A DNA stretch of 64,000 nt from CBEULR01 sp965544035 (GCA_965544035.1 CBEULR010000003.1:62001-126000); one strand, 5' to 3'; shown: positions 17,941-27,197, numbered from the stretch's first letter. The notes: generated by a model not told the origin, from the sequence alone. Program-made: numbers and translations.

Positions 17941-18000
17941 AGCCGGGATTCTCGCTTGGCAGCGGGAAACCCGGCCTATCGTTGTTCGATTCAGCCCCGA
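17941..18000 (-). repeat. structured intergenic element, copy B (hairpin plus conserved upstream block)
   Basis: On the minus strand a conserved block with an ATCG-A-rich-CGAT mini-hairpin is followed by a GCCGGG / CCCGGC stem and TTTCTTATTT. Copy A at 18321-18380 aligns to it base for base without gaps; the matching block reads CCTATCGTTnTTCGATTC on the plus strand. Each copy lies after one DUF2292 gene and before the next gene of the row. It may be a terminator, an attenuator or both. Confidence 0.6.
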
Positions 18001-18045
18001 CTTTCGTCCGAACTTCTTGGTACCGATCAAACTAAATATTAGACC

Positions 18046-18246
18046 TTAAAATGCCTGAGAAACCGTCCGCTTTCTTGGCCGGACTCTGGAAGCAGGCTCA
18101 TCCAGCTTGAGGGTTCTGATCGCTTCATAAATCAATACCGGCTGACCGTTCTCAATTCTAATCTTGACTTCACCCCAACCGAGTTCCCGGGTGAAGTTTA
18201 AGAGCTTCCGCTCACGGTTGCTCAATAATACTTCATCGTGGCTCAT
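18046..18246 (-). CDS. DUF2292 (YezD-like) small protein, paralogue 1
   Basis: 66 residues from ATG 18246 with AAGGGGG upstream. The core ELGWGEVKIRIENGQPVLIYEAIRTLKLDE is the DUF2292 signature, a short domain of unknown function found near sulfur and metal genes in Firmicutes. It shares about two thirds of its core with the next paralogue. The tail is basic (RVRPRKRTVSQAF), which would fit nucleic-acid binding, but that is inference. Confidence 0.8.
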   Translation of the reverse strand: MSHDEVLLSNRERKLLNFTRELGWGEVKIRIENGQPVLIYEAIRTLKLDEPASRVRPRKRTVSQAF

Positions 18247-18320
18247 TAGGCTAATCCCCCTTTTTGGTTCCGGCGTGCGCCCGGACAGAGGTATCTTCAA
18301 CGATCATCGCCAAAAAACAA

Positions 18321-18380
18321 AGGCCGATGGTCTTCCCTTCCGGAAGCACACCGACCTATCGTTTTTCGATTCGGCCCTCT
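18321..18380 (-). repeat. structured intergenic element, copy A
   Basis: Second copy of the element at 17941-18000, same length. On the minus strand the 9-bp stem AGGTCGGTG / CATCGGCCT encloses a palindromic CTTCCGGAAG and is followed by TTGTTTTTT, so it can terminate. The GGGCCGA at its 5' edge can pair instead with the TCGGCC of the 3' stem arm, which would allow an anti-terminated form in this copy. Confidence 0.6.
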
Positions 18381-18409
18381 ATGAAGTTGTTGGTAAGCAT
18401 CTCGTTAAC

Positions 18410-18622
18410 CTACGCCAGCTTGACGCCGTTCTTGCGCCTAGCCGGCTGCGCCCGGGAAACTTCCTCGTTTTCAATGAGCCTGCACGTCTTGATCGCCTCG
18501 TAGACCACCACAGGCTGCCCGTTCTCTACCCGGACCTTGACCTCTCCCCATCCGAGCTCACGGAGAAACGAAAGCAATTGTCTTTCCCTGCCCGTCAACT
18601 CGGGAAGCACGATGGAATGCAT
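18410..18622 (-). CDS. DUF2292 (YezD-like) small protein, paralogue 2
   Basis: 70 residues. ATG 18622 was preferred over the GTG at 18631, which lies too close to the GGGAGG site. The core ELGWGEVKVRVENGQPVVVYEAIKTCRL matches DUF2292 and the downstream paralogue, pointing to tandem duplication. The C-terminus is again basic (QPARRKNGVKLA). Function unknown. Confidence 0.8.
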   Translation of the reverse strand: MHSIVLPELTGRERQLLSFLRELGWGEVKVRVENGQPVVVYEAIKTCRLIENEEVSRAQPARRKNGVKLA

Positions 18623-19418
18623 ATACTCCACTCCCTCCCGAGACGTGGCGCCCGACTTCTGTTACCACAAGCCTGTATTAACCTTATTAATCAGTTGGTT
18701 AACGCACCACATCCAAGTGTATACTCGTTCGTCAAGGTGCTTCAAGCCGTCAAAACCGACAATTGGGCTTGCGAATCAAGTTACTTGCATAGGGAAGATT
18801 TACTTGCCGTAAGTACCATTGAGCCGGTACGTGGCCGGCAGCTGGTGGCACCGGCATCCGAACCAGTTGACACTACCCATACCGATTTTCCGCCGTCTCA
18901 CTAGCTCGCTTCTGAACATATGCTGGTTTTTCCCACCACCCCTCACGCATTTTCGAATTCCGCACAAATATTTCGTTCGAATTTTTTTTAACTTACCATG
19001 CAGTTTTTTAATCTGTCAACCCATATTTTTAACTTATGGCAAGAAATTTTTTCAATTAACTATTGTAATATTTTGACAAACCGCGCACCCCTTGCACTCC
19101 AAGGTCTCCCGGCCTCGGCAAGCCGGAGCAGCGACAGCCTGCAAAGCCACCGAGACAATATCCAAGCGCAGTAATGCCCTATTTTTCCCATTCATATCCA
19201 TGCATGCCGTTTCATGTGCACCTGTCCAAGCCGCCGGTTTTTCCCCCTGGAAACAACCATCCTCTTGCAAATTATTTGTCATCACGTCCTGTGAAATGCA
19301 GCTTGAGCAGATCCTTTTGTGACTCTCTTCACGTAAAGCGGCGACAAGAGCCATTGGATAGAAAAACAGGCGCACCAGGAAGAAGTATCGATGGAGCAGA
19401 TGCAGAAGACTCCGGCCG
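18623..19418. other. 796-bp non-coding gap with AT-rich core
   Basis: I find no convincing gene. Frames here lack ribosome sites or family signatures. The stretch 18930-19080 is much more AT-rich than its surroundings and holds a minus-strand TTGACA at 19019-19014, so it probably contains the promoter of the DUF2292/HTH/CBS unit, with a leader of about 370 nt. The AT content could also mark a past insertion. Confidence 0.45.
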
Positions 19419-20081
19419 TTACCGGATATGAAGGATGTAGTGCAGCATCATCCAGAAGTGGCTGAAACTGCCTGCCATCACGAAAACGTGGAATATCTCG
19501 TGGAAGCCGAAAACACCGGGGATGATGTTGGGCCGTTTCAAACCGTAAATGACCGCACCCACCGTGTAAAACAGCCCGCCGATGCCCATCCAAACCAGGG
19601 CTCCCAAAGGCATATTCTGCACCAGAGGCCAAATGGCAATCACAATCAGCCAGCCCATAAACAGGTAGATGCCCGTGGACAGCCAGCGCGGCGCCTGCAG
19701 CCAGAACAGCTTCAAGAACACCCCGGCCAGAGCCAGTGTCCATACGGTCACCAGGAGGCTCCAGCCCCAGCCGCCGCGCAGCGGAACCAGACACACCGGG
19801 GTATAGGTGCCGGCGATCAGCAGGAAGATCATGATGTGGTCCAGGCGTCTGAGGATTCTGGTGCCCCTCTCCGAAAGCGGCAGCAGGTGGTATAGCGAAC
19901 TCGCGGTATAGAGCAGGATCAGGCTGGCCCCGAAGATGGCGAAGGCCACGACGTGCCAGGCCGTACCCACCCGGACGGCGTAATACACGAGCAGCACCAA
20001 GGCGGCAACCGAGAGCAGCGCCGCCGCCAAATGAGTCAGACCGCTTACCGGATCCTTCAGCCGGCCGAACACCCCGATCAT
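19419..20081 (-). CDS. PAQR / hemolysin III family membrane protein
   Basis: 220 residues and seven predicted membrane helices. Family marks are PVSGLTHLAAALLS near residue 10 (first His), SSLYHL near 60, RRLDHIMIFLLIAGTYTPV near 80, and FHEIFHVFVMAGSFSHFWM at the end, which together give the conserved His/Asp set of bacterial PAQR proteins. The start ATG 20081 follows GGGGAAAGG; longer in-frame starts give an unlikely N-terminus. Members act in membrane lipid homeostasis or as hydrolases; the hemolysin name is historical. Confidence 0.88.
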   Translation of the reverse strand: MIGVFGRLKDPVSGLTHLAAALLSVAALVLLVYYAVRVGTAWHVVAFAIFGASLILLYTASSLYHLLPLSERGTRILRRLDHIMIFLLIAGTYTPVCLVPLRGGWGWSLLVTVWTLALAGVFLKLFWLQAPRWLSTGIYLFMGWLIVIAIWPLVQNMPLGALVWMGIGGLFYTVGAVIYGLKRPNIIPGVFGFHEIFHVFVMAGSFSHFWMMLHYILHIR

Positions 20082-20275
20082 CCTTTCCCCGGTACCACAA
20101 AGGGATGCTTCCTTATTACGACTTGACCCGTGCATTATCCTGCTCATCGATGCCGCACCGGGAAGAAATGGACGTAACACATCCCGCCTCTCTTACGTAC
20201 CATACACCGTCACCAGAATTCTTAACCGCGGCTAACAAGAGCGCTTTCCATTAACACGAAAGGGGAACACAGGTT

Positions 20276-20554
20276 GTGGTCAAGCACATGCGGAAAACCG
20301 GACACTCCACGGAGAGTCTGGCCTCACTCGGCGCGGGTGAAAGGGCGGTCATCCATGCCCTGAACGCCGGCGACCGTTTCCGTCGTCGACTCCTGGATCT
20401 GGGGTTCGTGCCCGGAACGGTGGTGGAAGCCGTGCGCCGAAGCCCGTTTGGCGATCCGGTGGCCGTCAGCGTTCGCGGCACCACGATCGCCCTGCGTCTG
20501 GAGGATGCCGGGCGGATTGCAATCAGGCGCCTAGACCAGAGGAACCACAGATGA
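20276..20554 (+). CDS. feoA: FeoA ferrous-iron transport accessory protein
   Basis: 92 residues. The SH3-like FeoA core is visible: LGAGERAVIHALNAGDRFRRRLLDLGFVPGTVVEAVRRSPFGDPVAVSVRGTT in broken form, ending in ALRLEDAGRIAI. The start is GTG at 20276, with AGGGG upstream; ATG 20288 is an alternative. FeoA is a small cytoplasmic partner of FeoB. It lies 15 nt before the FeoB GTPase gene in one operon. Confidence 0.92.
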   Translation: MVKHMRKTGHSTESLASLGAGERAVIHALNAGDRFRRRLLDLGFVPGTVVEAVRRSPFGDPVAVSVRGTTIALRLEDAGRIAIRRLDQRNHR

Positions 20555-20569
20555 AAGGGGCAGGCGGCT

Positions 20570-21343
20570 ATGCCGAACGAAGGTGATCTGCGCGCCTTCA
20601 TTTACGACGCGCTGACTTTCAACCGCATAAGCAGCCGGAAACAGCCGGTAATCGCGCTGATGGGCAACCCGAATACCGGCAAGAGCACCGTGTTTAACGC
20701 TTTGACCGGACTGCACCAGCATACCGGAAACTGGCCCGGGAAAACGGTCCTGTCGGCCAGGGGGAAGTATGCGTATGAAGGGCGCACCTATGAATTGATT
20801 GATCTGCCCGGCAGCTATTCGCTGCACGCCAACTCCCCGGATGAGGAAGTAGCCCGCGACTTTCTCTGCTGGGGCCGACCGGACGCCGTCGTGGTGGTGG
20901 TGGACGCCACCTGCCTGGAGCGGAACCTAAACCTGGTCCTGCAGGTTCTGGAACTCACCGCCCGGGTTGTGGTCTGCCTGAACCTGATTGATGAGGCGGA
21001 GAAGAAACAGATTCTGATCAATGATGAGTTGTTGGCACAGGAACTGGGGGTGCCGGTGGTGCGCTGCGCCGCCCGGAACGGCGTGGGGCTGGATAAACTG
21101 ATGGCCGCCGTCGCGCGCATGATCGACGGAAAGACGATCACCAATCCCCGCCTCGTCCGTTATCCGGATGAAATCGAAGAAGCGATAAGAGCACTTGAAG
21201 CCAAAATCGCCGGCCTGATTCCCCCGCATCTGAGGCCACGCTGGGTCGCCCTGCGCCTGCTGAGCGGTGACCGCCAATTCTACGCGTCCTGGATGAAATG
21301 GCGGGAACACCAGACACTGATGGATGAGGTGATCACCGGATGA
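20570..21343 (+). CDS. feoB: FeoB N-terminal GTPase, encoded separately
   Basis: 257 residues holding only the cytosolic G-domain and helical region of FeoB. G1 is GNPNTGKST near residue 28, G3 is DLPGSYSL, G4 is NLID near 140, and the following helical domain ends where the membrane part would begin. The stop overlaps the start of the next gene (ATGA), so translation is coupled and the two products must assemble into one Fe2+ transporter. In most bacteria FeoB is one chain. Confidence 0.92.
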   Translation: MPNEGDLRAFIYDALTFNRISSRKQPVIALMGNPNTGKSTVFNALTGLHQHTGNWPGKTVLSARGKYAYEGRTYELIDLPGSYSLHANSPDEEVARDFLCWGRPDAVVVVVDATCLERNLNLVLQVLELTARVVVCLNLIDEAEKKQILINDELLAQELGVPVVRCAARNGVGLDKLMAAVARMIDGKTITNPRLVRYPDEIEEAIRALEAKIAGLIPPHLRPRWVALRLLSGDRQFYASWMKWREHQTLMDEVITG

Positions 21344-22722
21344 ACCGGGGGCCGGTACCGGGCTTGGCCGATCTAACCCGTGAAGCGGGATTCGACCCTT
21401 CTATCGTGCACGATCGCATTGTGGAGAGCATCTACCGGGAGGCCCGGCGGATACACACCCGTACGGTGTCCCCGGGAAAACCGAAGCGCGACCTGGATCG
21501 TACCCTGGACAATGTTCTGACCTCCCGCCTGCTGGGTTTTCCAATCATGCTGATGATGCTCGGGCTCGTGTTCTGGGTCACCATCACCGGTGCCAACTAC
21601 CCTTCCGATGCCTTGGCCGCCGTTTTCTTCTGGGGTCAGGACCGGCTGGCGGAGGTCTTTCTCCAGCTCGGCGCCCCGGCTTGGCTGAAGGGGATCATCG
21701 TCGACGGGCTGTACGCCACCCTGGCCTGGGTGGTGTCGGTGATGCTTCCACCTATGGCTATATTCTTTCCGCTGTTTACAATACTGGAGGACCTCGGGTA
21801 TTTGCCCCGTGTCGCCTTCAACATGGACCGCTTTTTCAAGAAGGCCGGCGCCCACGGAAAACAGTCGCTGACGATGGCTATGGGATTCGGCTGCAACGCG
21901 GCCGGGGTGATTGCCTGCCGGATCATCGATTCGCCGCGGGAACGGCTGATCGCCGTGCTAACCAACAACTTTGTGCCCTGCAACGGCCGCTTTCCCACCC
22001 TGATCGCCCTGTCCATCATCTTTGTGGGCGGCGGGGTCGGCGCCTGCTACGCATCGACGGTGGCGGCCGCGTGCGTGGTCGGCATCGTACTGATCGGCGT
22101 GGCCGTCACCCTGCTGGTCTCATGGCTGCTCTCCAGAACGATTCTGAGGGGCCTGCCCTCCTCGTTCACGCTGGAACTGCCGCCCTACCGGGTCCCGAAG
22201 GTCGGCACCGTCCTGGTGCGCTCCTTTCTGGACCGGACCCTGTTCGTGCTGAAACGGGCCGTGATCGTCGCCGCCCCGGCCGGGGTGATCATCTGGACAG
22301 CCGCCAACATTCATATCGGCGGAATGAGCATCCTCGCCCACTTCGTCGGATTTCTCGACCCGTTCGCCCGGGTGATCGGTCTGGACGGGCACATCCTGGG
22401 CGCCTTCATCCTTGGCCTGCCGGCCAACGAAATCGTCCTGCCCATCCTGATCATGAGCTACGTGGCCGAAACCACGATCGTGGAACCGGACAGCCTGACG
22501 GCGCTCAAGAACCTGCTGGTCAACGAACACGGCTGGACCTGGGTGACCGCGCTGTGCACCATGCTGTTCTCACTGCTTCACTTCCCTTGCGGCACCACAC
22601 TCTATACCATCTGGAAGGAACAGAAGAGCATAAAATGGACGATCCTGGCCGCACTCATCCCTCTGACCGTCGCCGTGATCGTCTGCTTCCTGGTCGCCCA
22701 GACCGCCCGCCTCCTCCTATGA
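21340..22722 (+). CDS. feoB: FeoB C-terminal membrane transporter domain, encoded separately
   Basis: 460 residues with about eight membrane helices. The two Gate motifs of FeoB are present: GFGCNAAGVIACRI near 180 and VPCNGRFPTLIAL near 215, with Cys residues in each proposed to line the Fe2+ path. An N-terminal ~50-residue stretch links to the membrane region and probably docks the separate GTPase. Start ATG overlaps the GTPase stop. Ends in the inner membrane. Confidence 0.92.
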   Translation: MNRGPVPGLADLTREAGFDPSIVHDRIVESIYREARRIHTRTVSPGKPKRDLDRTLDNVLTSRLLGFPIMLMMLGLVFWVTITGANYPSDALAAVFFWGQDRLAEVFLQLGAPAWLKGIIVDGLYATLAWVVSVMLPPMAIFFPLFTILEDLGYLPRVAFNMDRFFKKAGAHGKQSLTMAMGFGCNAAGVIACRIIDSPRERLIAVLTNNFVPCNGRFPTLIALSIIFVGGGVGACYASTVAAACVVGIVLIGVAVTLLVSWLLSRTILRGLPSSFTLELPPYRVPKVGTVLVRSFLDRTLFVLKRAVIVAAPAGVIIWTAANIHIGGMSILAHFVGFLDPFARVIGLDGHILGAFILGLPANEIVLPILIMSYVAETTIVEPDSLTALKNLLVNEHGWTWVTALCTMLFSLLHFPCGTTLYTIWKEQKSIKWTILAALIPLTVAVIVCFLVAQTARLLL

Positions 22723-22800
22723 ATATGGGGTGGGGACACTCATTTACGAACTGACTTTGGCCCCAGAGCAACCGGGGAAACCTGTTGCCCGGGCTGTCTC

Positions 22801-23403
22801 TCAACTCTTCAAGCCGGCTTCGGGCTTTCTCTTTCTCCAGGGTTTGAAAACCGAGATAACGGTCAGGACAACCAGGATCGCCAGCGCAATGGCCATCCCG
22901 ATAAACAACAACTCACGGCTATGAAGGTAAGCCGGATTCTCCAACGGATGCACACCGGTCATACTCGCGTGCAGAGCGCCTTCCATCCAGATGCGCAAGA
23001 AAGTGGCGCCGTAGAGGACGGCGATCACATTACCGGCCCATTTCGCAACCACCCAATAGTATTCGGCAAACCCCCAGTGGGTCCGCACCGCAAGCCAAAG
23101 ACCGGTGATGATGGACGCAAAGGCGCCGGGAACGATCAAGAACCAGTCAAAATGCTGAATGAAGACATGCGCGGCATAAATCAGGTCCTCATCGGTTGTC
23201 CGGGTCGTGAAAACGGCAAGCAGAAGGCTGCCCAGCACACCGCTGAAATAGACGGTGATGGAAACCAGATGAAGCACCCGCCACCAGTGCTTCTGCCTGA
23301 TGGTGAGTTTTCCCGCCATTCTCCGCCCGATCATCACGGTGGCCAGGATGACCAATGACAACAACACTGACGTACCGACCAGTATCCCCAGATCCTCACT
23401 CAT
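22801..23403 (-). CDS. DUF2269-like integral membrane protein
   Basis: 200 residues, with four to five membrane helices (residues 7-25, 45-63, 85-105, 122-140 and 165-187). Conserved-looking features are RVLHLVSITVYFSGVLGS and FDWFLIVPGAFASIITGLWLA. The pattern of single His and Asp residues within helices resembles DUF2269 proteins, which look like haem-copper accessory proteins, but no ligand is proven. Convergent with feoB. Function unknown. Confidence 0.65.
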   Translation of the reverse strand: MSEDLGILVGTSVLLSLVILATVMIGRRMAGKLTIRQKHWWRVLHLVSITVYFSGVLGSLLLAVFTTRTTDEDLIYAAHVFIQHFDWFLIVPGAFASIITGLWLAVRTHWGFAEYYWVVAKWAGNVIAVLYGATFLRIWMEGALHASMTGVHPLENPAYLHSRELLFIGMAIALAILVVLTVISVFKPWRKRKPEAGLKS

Positions 23404-23573
23404 CTCTAACCATCCTCCTCTGTTGCATATGTAAGATAAATATTACAGATGCAACAATGATCTGTCAAGAGCATCAACAAACCATTCCGGGTCCCATAGA
23501 CGGTACTCATTTATGAAGAGTCTGAACCTGGGAAAGGTTGGTGGTCGCAGGAGTTATGTGCGGGATGGTGAAG

Positions 23574-24041
23574 TCAGGTCTGGTTTTCCGGTTCATCGGC
23601 GTAGCCGTTTGTCAAGAGATCGCCGGCGTGTCTCCGCTCCTCGCGGTACCGCCGGAAGGCGTCCAGACAGTCCGGATCCTCACCCATAAAACTCACCAGG
23701 TCGGCAATAGCTCTGATGGTCGGCAGGGAGAGGTAGTGTTCCATCGCCTCTGCTTCAACGGCGGCGTCGGCCTCCGAGCCCAAAACGCGGATAAACTCCT
23801 GAAGCACCCGGTTGCGCTCCACAAGGAACCGCCCCAGCCTCCGGCCCTTGGGCGTCAGAATAACCTCCCGGTATGGCTGGTAGGTAAGATAATCCTTCCG
23901 GGCCAATTTCTGCAGCGCTTTGGTGACCGACGGCAGCGTCACCTCCAGAATCGCCGCCACGTCGGTAACACGCACGCTGTCGTTTTCACCGGCCAAACGG
24001 TAGATCTCCTCCAGGTAATCTTCCAGACTCGGAGACAGCAC
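23574..24041 (-). CDS. MntR/DtxR-family metal-dependent repressor
   Basis: 155 residues from GTG 24041 with AAAGGAGGG upstream. The winged HTH (LSPSLEDYLEEIYRLAGENDSVRVTDVAAILEVTLPSVTKALQKLARKDYL, here abbreviated to its ends) is at 2-65, and the dimerisation domain with metal ligands (AVEAEAMEHYLS, near 100) follows. It lacks the SH3 domain of DtxR, as in MntR. Likely senses Mn2+ or Fe2+ and could control the feo or metal ABC genes nearby; no operator was identified. Confidence 0.88.
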   Translation of the reverse strand: MLSPSLEDYLEEIYRLAGENDSVRVTDVAAILEVTLPSVTKALQKLARKDYLTYQPYREVILTPKGRRLGRFLVERNRVLQEFIRVLGSEADAAVEAEAMEHYLSLPTIRAIADLVSFMGEDPDCLDAFRRYREERRHAGDLLTNGYADEPENQT

Positions 24042-24238
24042 GGGATTCCCTCCTTTCCGCTGCAGCACGCAAACCCTGATAATATCCTATTTGAGCCAAA
24101 CGGCAAGTAGACGCCATCTGACACAGCCGGTAATTCACCGCGGCCACAGAAACCGTCCCAGGGTTGACGTTCGCATCACAAACCGGCGGGGTGGTCACAC
24201 TATGGAGAACAATCATCAGTGACCACCGGAGGTTAGCG

Positions 24239-25774
24239 ATGGGCAGAACAAACAACCTTTACCGTCAGGTGGCGCCGCACCGGGTGCGGGCACCTGAATT
24301 CCCCCCGCATTTGGAATGGATCGGAGTCGACCGGCCGCTTTCGCTCGCCGACCTGCGGGGACGCGTGACGCTCCTGCACTTCTGGACCTACTGCTGAATC
24401 AACTGCATTCACGTCCTGCCGGAGCTGCAGGCTTTAGAGGATCGCTTCGGACCACGGCTGCAAATCATCAGCGTTCATTCCGCCAAATTCACCAATGAGA
24501 AGATCACCGACGAGATCCGGGCGGCCATGCTGCGCTACGGCATCAGGCACCCGGTGGTCAACGACCGCGATTTCCGCATCTGGCGGGACTACGCCGTACG
24601 GGCCTGGCCCACCCTGGTGCTGATTGATCCCGAGGGCTACGTGATTTACATCACCTCGGGCGAAGGGAACGAGGAGCTGCTGGCCATATTGATCGCGGAC
24701 ACCCTGGATCACTTTGCAGGCGACCTGCCGGAACCCGCCGGCCTTCCCGCCTTCAATCTCCGGGCGGGCGCTCTGGCGCTGGCCTACCCGGGGAAAATCG
24801 CCTGTGATCCACACACCGGGCTGCTCGCGGCGGCCGAATCAGCCGGAAACCGGGTGCTTCTGATGCAGGTTGACGGAACGATAGTCCACTCGGCCGGCGA
24901 CGGTGAAGCCGGTCACCGGGACGGAGCGCTGGCCGAGGCACGGTTCAACGACCCCCAGGGGATGGCCTTTTACCACGGAAAGCTGGTAGTGGCCGACCGC
25001 GGCAACCATGTACTCCGGATGGTAGACTTCGAGAAAGGCTCGGTGTCCACCGTCGCCGGTACCGGACGGAAGAAATACAACCCGCGCGGGAGAGGCAGAG
25101 CACGGGAAACGGCCTTGAACTCACCGTGGGGTCTCGCCACGGTGGGCGACGACATTTACATCGCCATGGCCGGCAATCACCAGATCTGGCTTTATCGGCC
25201 GGAAAGCGAAACCATCGGCGCTTTCGCCGGAACGGGGCAGGAGAACATCCGCGACGGCGCGCTGAACCGGGCCCTGTTTGCGCAGCCCACCGGCCTGTCC
25301 TGGGACGGGGAAAACACGCTGTACGTTGCTGATTCCGAAACCAGCGCCGTGCGTCAGATCGATCTGCGGTACGGCCGGGTTGAGACTCTGGTCGGCACCG
25401 GTCTTTTCGACTTCGGAAACCGCCTCGGTTCCTTCCGGAGCACACAGCTGCAGCACCCTCAGGACGTCGTCTACCGGGACAACCGCGTCTTTGTGGCCGA
25501 CAGCTACAACCACCGAGTGGTCGCACTTGACCTGGAAAAACAGACGGCCCGGCTCGTGGCCGACGGTCTGCACGAACCGGCCGGAATCACCTCCGACGGC
25601 AGACGCCTGTACGTGGCCGATACCAACGCCGGGCGTATCCTCAGCATCGAGAACGACGAGGTGAAGGAGATTGCGGTGCACCGAAGCGACCCGGTGTCGC
25701 CCTCTCCTCATGTACCTATCGACAAGTGCGACCAGCTGATCTCCCCGCCGCAATCCGAAGGCAATCACCGGTAG
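24239..25774 (+). CDS. thioredoxin-like / NHL-repeat protein, probable selenoprotein (UGA at codon 53)
   Basis: 511 codons from ATG 24239 (CGGAGG 6 nt upstream). Codon 53 is TGA (24395-24397), and the frame continues with full homology on both sides: ...LLHFWTYC-U-INCIHVLPEL... NHLRC2-type proteins have CCINC here, so the UGA sits exactly at the first Cys of the CxxC redox pair, giving UxxC. Residues ~1-160 are a TlpA-like thioredoxin fold (WPTLVLIDPEGYV near 123); ~175-500 are six NHL blades (ARFNDPQGMAFY, RETALNSPWGLAT, LFAQPTGLSW, QLQHPQDVVY). A hairpin follows the UGA. No signal peptide. If read as stop, only 52 residues would be made. Likely a redox enzyme; substrate unknown. Confidence 0.88.
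24395..24432 (+). promoter_or_regulatory. candidate bacterial SECIS hairpin after UGA-53
   Basis: The TGA codon at 24395 is followed after 17 nt by a 5-bp stem CCTGC / GCAGG (24415-24419 with 24427-24431) closing a 7-nt loop CGGAGCT. Distance, short apical stem and loop with GG agree with the bacterial SECIS elements recognised by SelB. Confidence 0.6.
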
Positions 25775-25829
25775 CAGAGTATGCCATTAAATGATAATAT
25801 TGTAGAAATAAACTTGTAGGAGACGGAAA

Positions 25830-27194
25830 TTGGATCAGTTCCTTTACCAGATCGGTTTTGTCGTCCTGCTGATTATCCTAAACGGTTTGTTCGCCGGAGC
25901 AGAGATCGCCCTGGTTTCGGTCAGCCGTTCTAAGATACGGATGCTTGCCCAGCAGGGAAACAAGAAGGCCCGGGCCGTAAGCCGCCTCGTGGGCGGCGAT
26001 CCCAACCGCTACCTGGCCGCCATCCAGATCGGGATAACGATGACCGGTTTCCTGGCCAGCGCCTCGGCCGCCGTCACCCTGGCCGTCCCCCTGCAGACGC
26101 TGTTTGCCGCCGTGCCGGTGGGCGTCATCAGCGGCAACGCACAAGGCTTGGCGGTGTTTATCACCACCTTGATCATCGCCTTCGCCAGTCTGGTATATGG
26201 TGAATTGGTTCCGAAGCGGGCCGCACTGCAGGCGTCCGAACCGATCGCGCTGTTCTTCGGACGCCCGATAGAATTATTCTCCCGGATCGTATCGCCGATC
26301 ATCACCCTTCTTTCGGCCATCAGCAACGGCTCCCTGCGGCTGATGGGCTTCAAGGTGGGCCGAGTCGAACACGTGGTCAGCGAAGATGAGCTCAAGCAGA
26401 TCATTGCGCACCAGAGCACACTGCACCGGGACGAGCAGCGGCTGCTGTACGACGTGTTTGAATTCGGCGACACCCACGCCCATGAAGTGATGGTCCCCCG
26501 CACCGAGATCGTGGGCGTGACCGGAGAGACCCCGATCGCCGAAACCCTGAAGTTGATGGCCTCAACCGGATACGGCCGCATGCCCGTGTACGGCCCCACC
26601 CCGGACGACATCATCGGCGTCACCAACATTCAGGACCTGGTCCCCTATGTTCTGAATAATCAGGGGAATAAACCAACTTCCGCAGTTGTACGCGAGGCCT
26701 ACTTTGTTCCCGGTTCCATTCCGATCAGTGAGCTTTTGAAAGACATGCAGCAGCAAAAGGTTTCAATGGCGATTATTGTGGACGAATTCGGGGGCACCGA
26801 TGGTCTGGTCACCGTTAAGAGCATATTGGAGGAACTTGTCGGGGACATTCCGGACGAGCATGACCGGGAACCCCCCGACATCGTCACCCTTCAGAGCGGA
26901 GACGCCCTGGTGAAGGGATCAGCCGAGATCGAGGATGTGAACCTTGAACTCAAGCTCTCCATCCCACACAGCCCTCATTACAACACCATCGGCGGATTCA
27001 TGCTGGAGCGCCTGAAGCGGATCCCCCGTACCGGAGACAGCATCACGCTGGACGGCGTAACCTTCACGGTGGCCAAAATGGGAGGCAACCGCATCTTACA
27101 GGTCCGCATTCACACCAACCACACCAACCAGGGGGATGGTTCTCCCGACCGGTCCGACGCCGAAGCCGGTGCCGGGGCGTCAGACAGCGGCTAA
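25830..27194 (+). CDS. CNNM/CorC family membrane protein (HlyC-like)
   Basis: 454 residues. A DUF21/CNNM membrane domain with four helices spans ~1-190 (LNGLFAGAEIALVSVSRSKI), two CBS domains ~200-330 (VMVPRTEIVGVTGETPI; KVSMAIIVDEFGGTDGLVTV), and a CorC_HlyC domain ~345-430. Start is TTG 25830 with AGGAGA upstream. CNNM proteins are linked to Mg2+ or Co2+ efflux. Single gene between the selenoprotein and convergent cooS. Confidence 0.9.
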   Translation: MDQFLYQIGFVVLLIILNGLFAGAEIALVSVSRSKIRMLAQQGNKKARAVSRLVGGDPNRYLAAIQIGITMTGFLASASAAVTLAVPLQTLFAAVPVGVISGNAQGLAVFITTLIIAFASLVYGELVPKRAALQASEPIALFFGRPIELFSRIVSPIITLLSAISNGSLRLMGFKVGRVEHVVSEDELKQIIAHQSTLHRDEQRLLYDVFEFGDTHAHEVMVPRTEIVGVTGETPIAETLKLMASTGYGRMPVYGPTPDDIIGVTNIQDLVPYVLNNQGNKPTSAVVREAYFVPGSIPISELLKDMQQQKVSMAIIVDEFGGTDGLVTVKSILEELVGDIPDEHDREPPDIVTLQSGDALVKGSAEIEDVNLELKLSIPHSPHYNTIGGFMLERLKRIPRTGDSITLDGVTFTVAKMGGNRILQVRIHTNHTNQGDGSPDRSDAEAGAGASDSG

Positions 27195-27197
27195 GTA

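Noticed and set aside
17941..18000. tRNA-like GTTCGATTC box
   Set aside because: The rest of the cloverleaf and the CCA-side acceptor are absent, and a second copy shows it is part of a terminator-like element.
19052..19375. 107-residue Cys-rich minus-strand frame
   Set aside because: Many Cys but no recognisable spacing, and no ribosome site before any start; probably chance.
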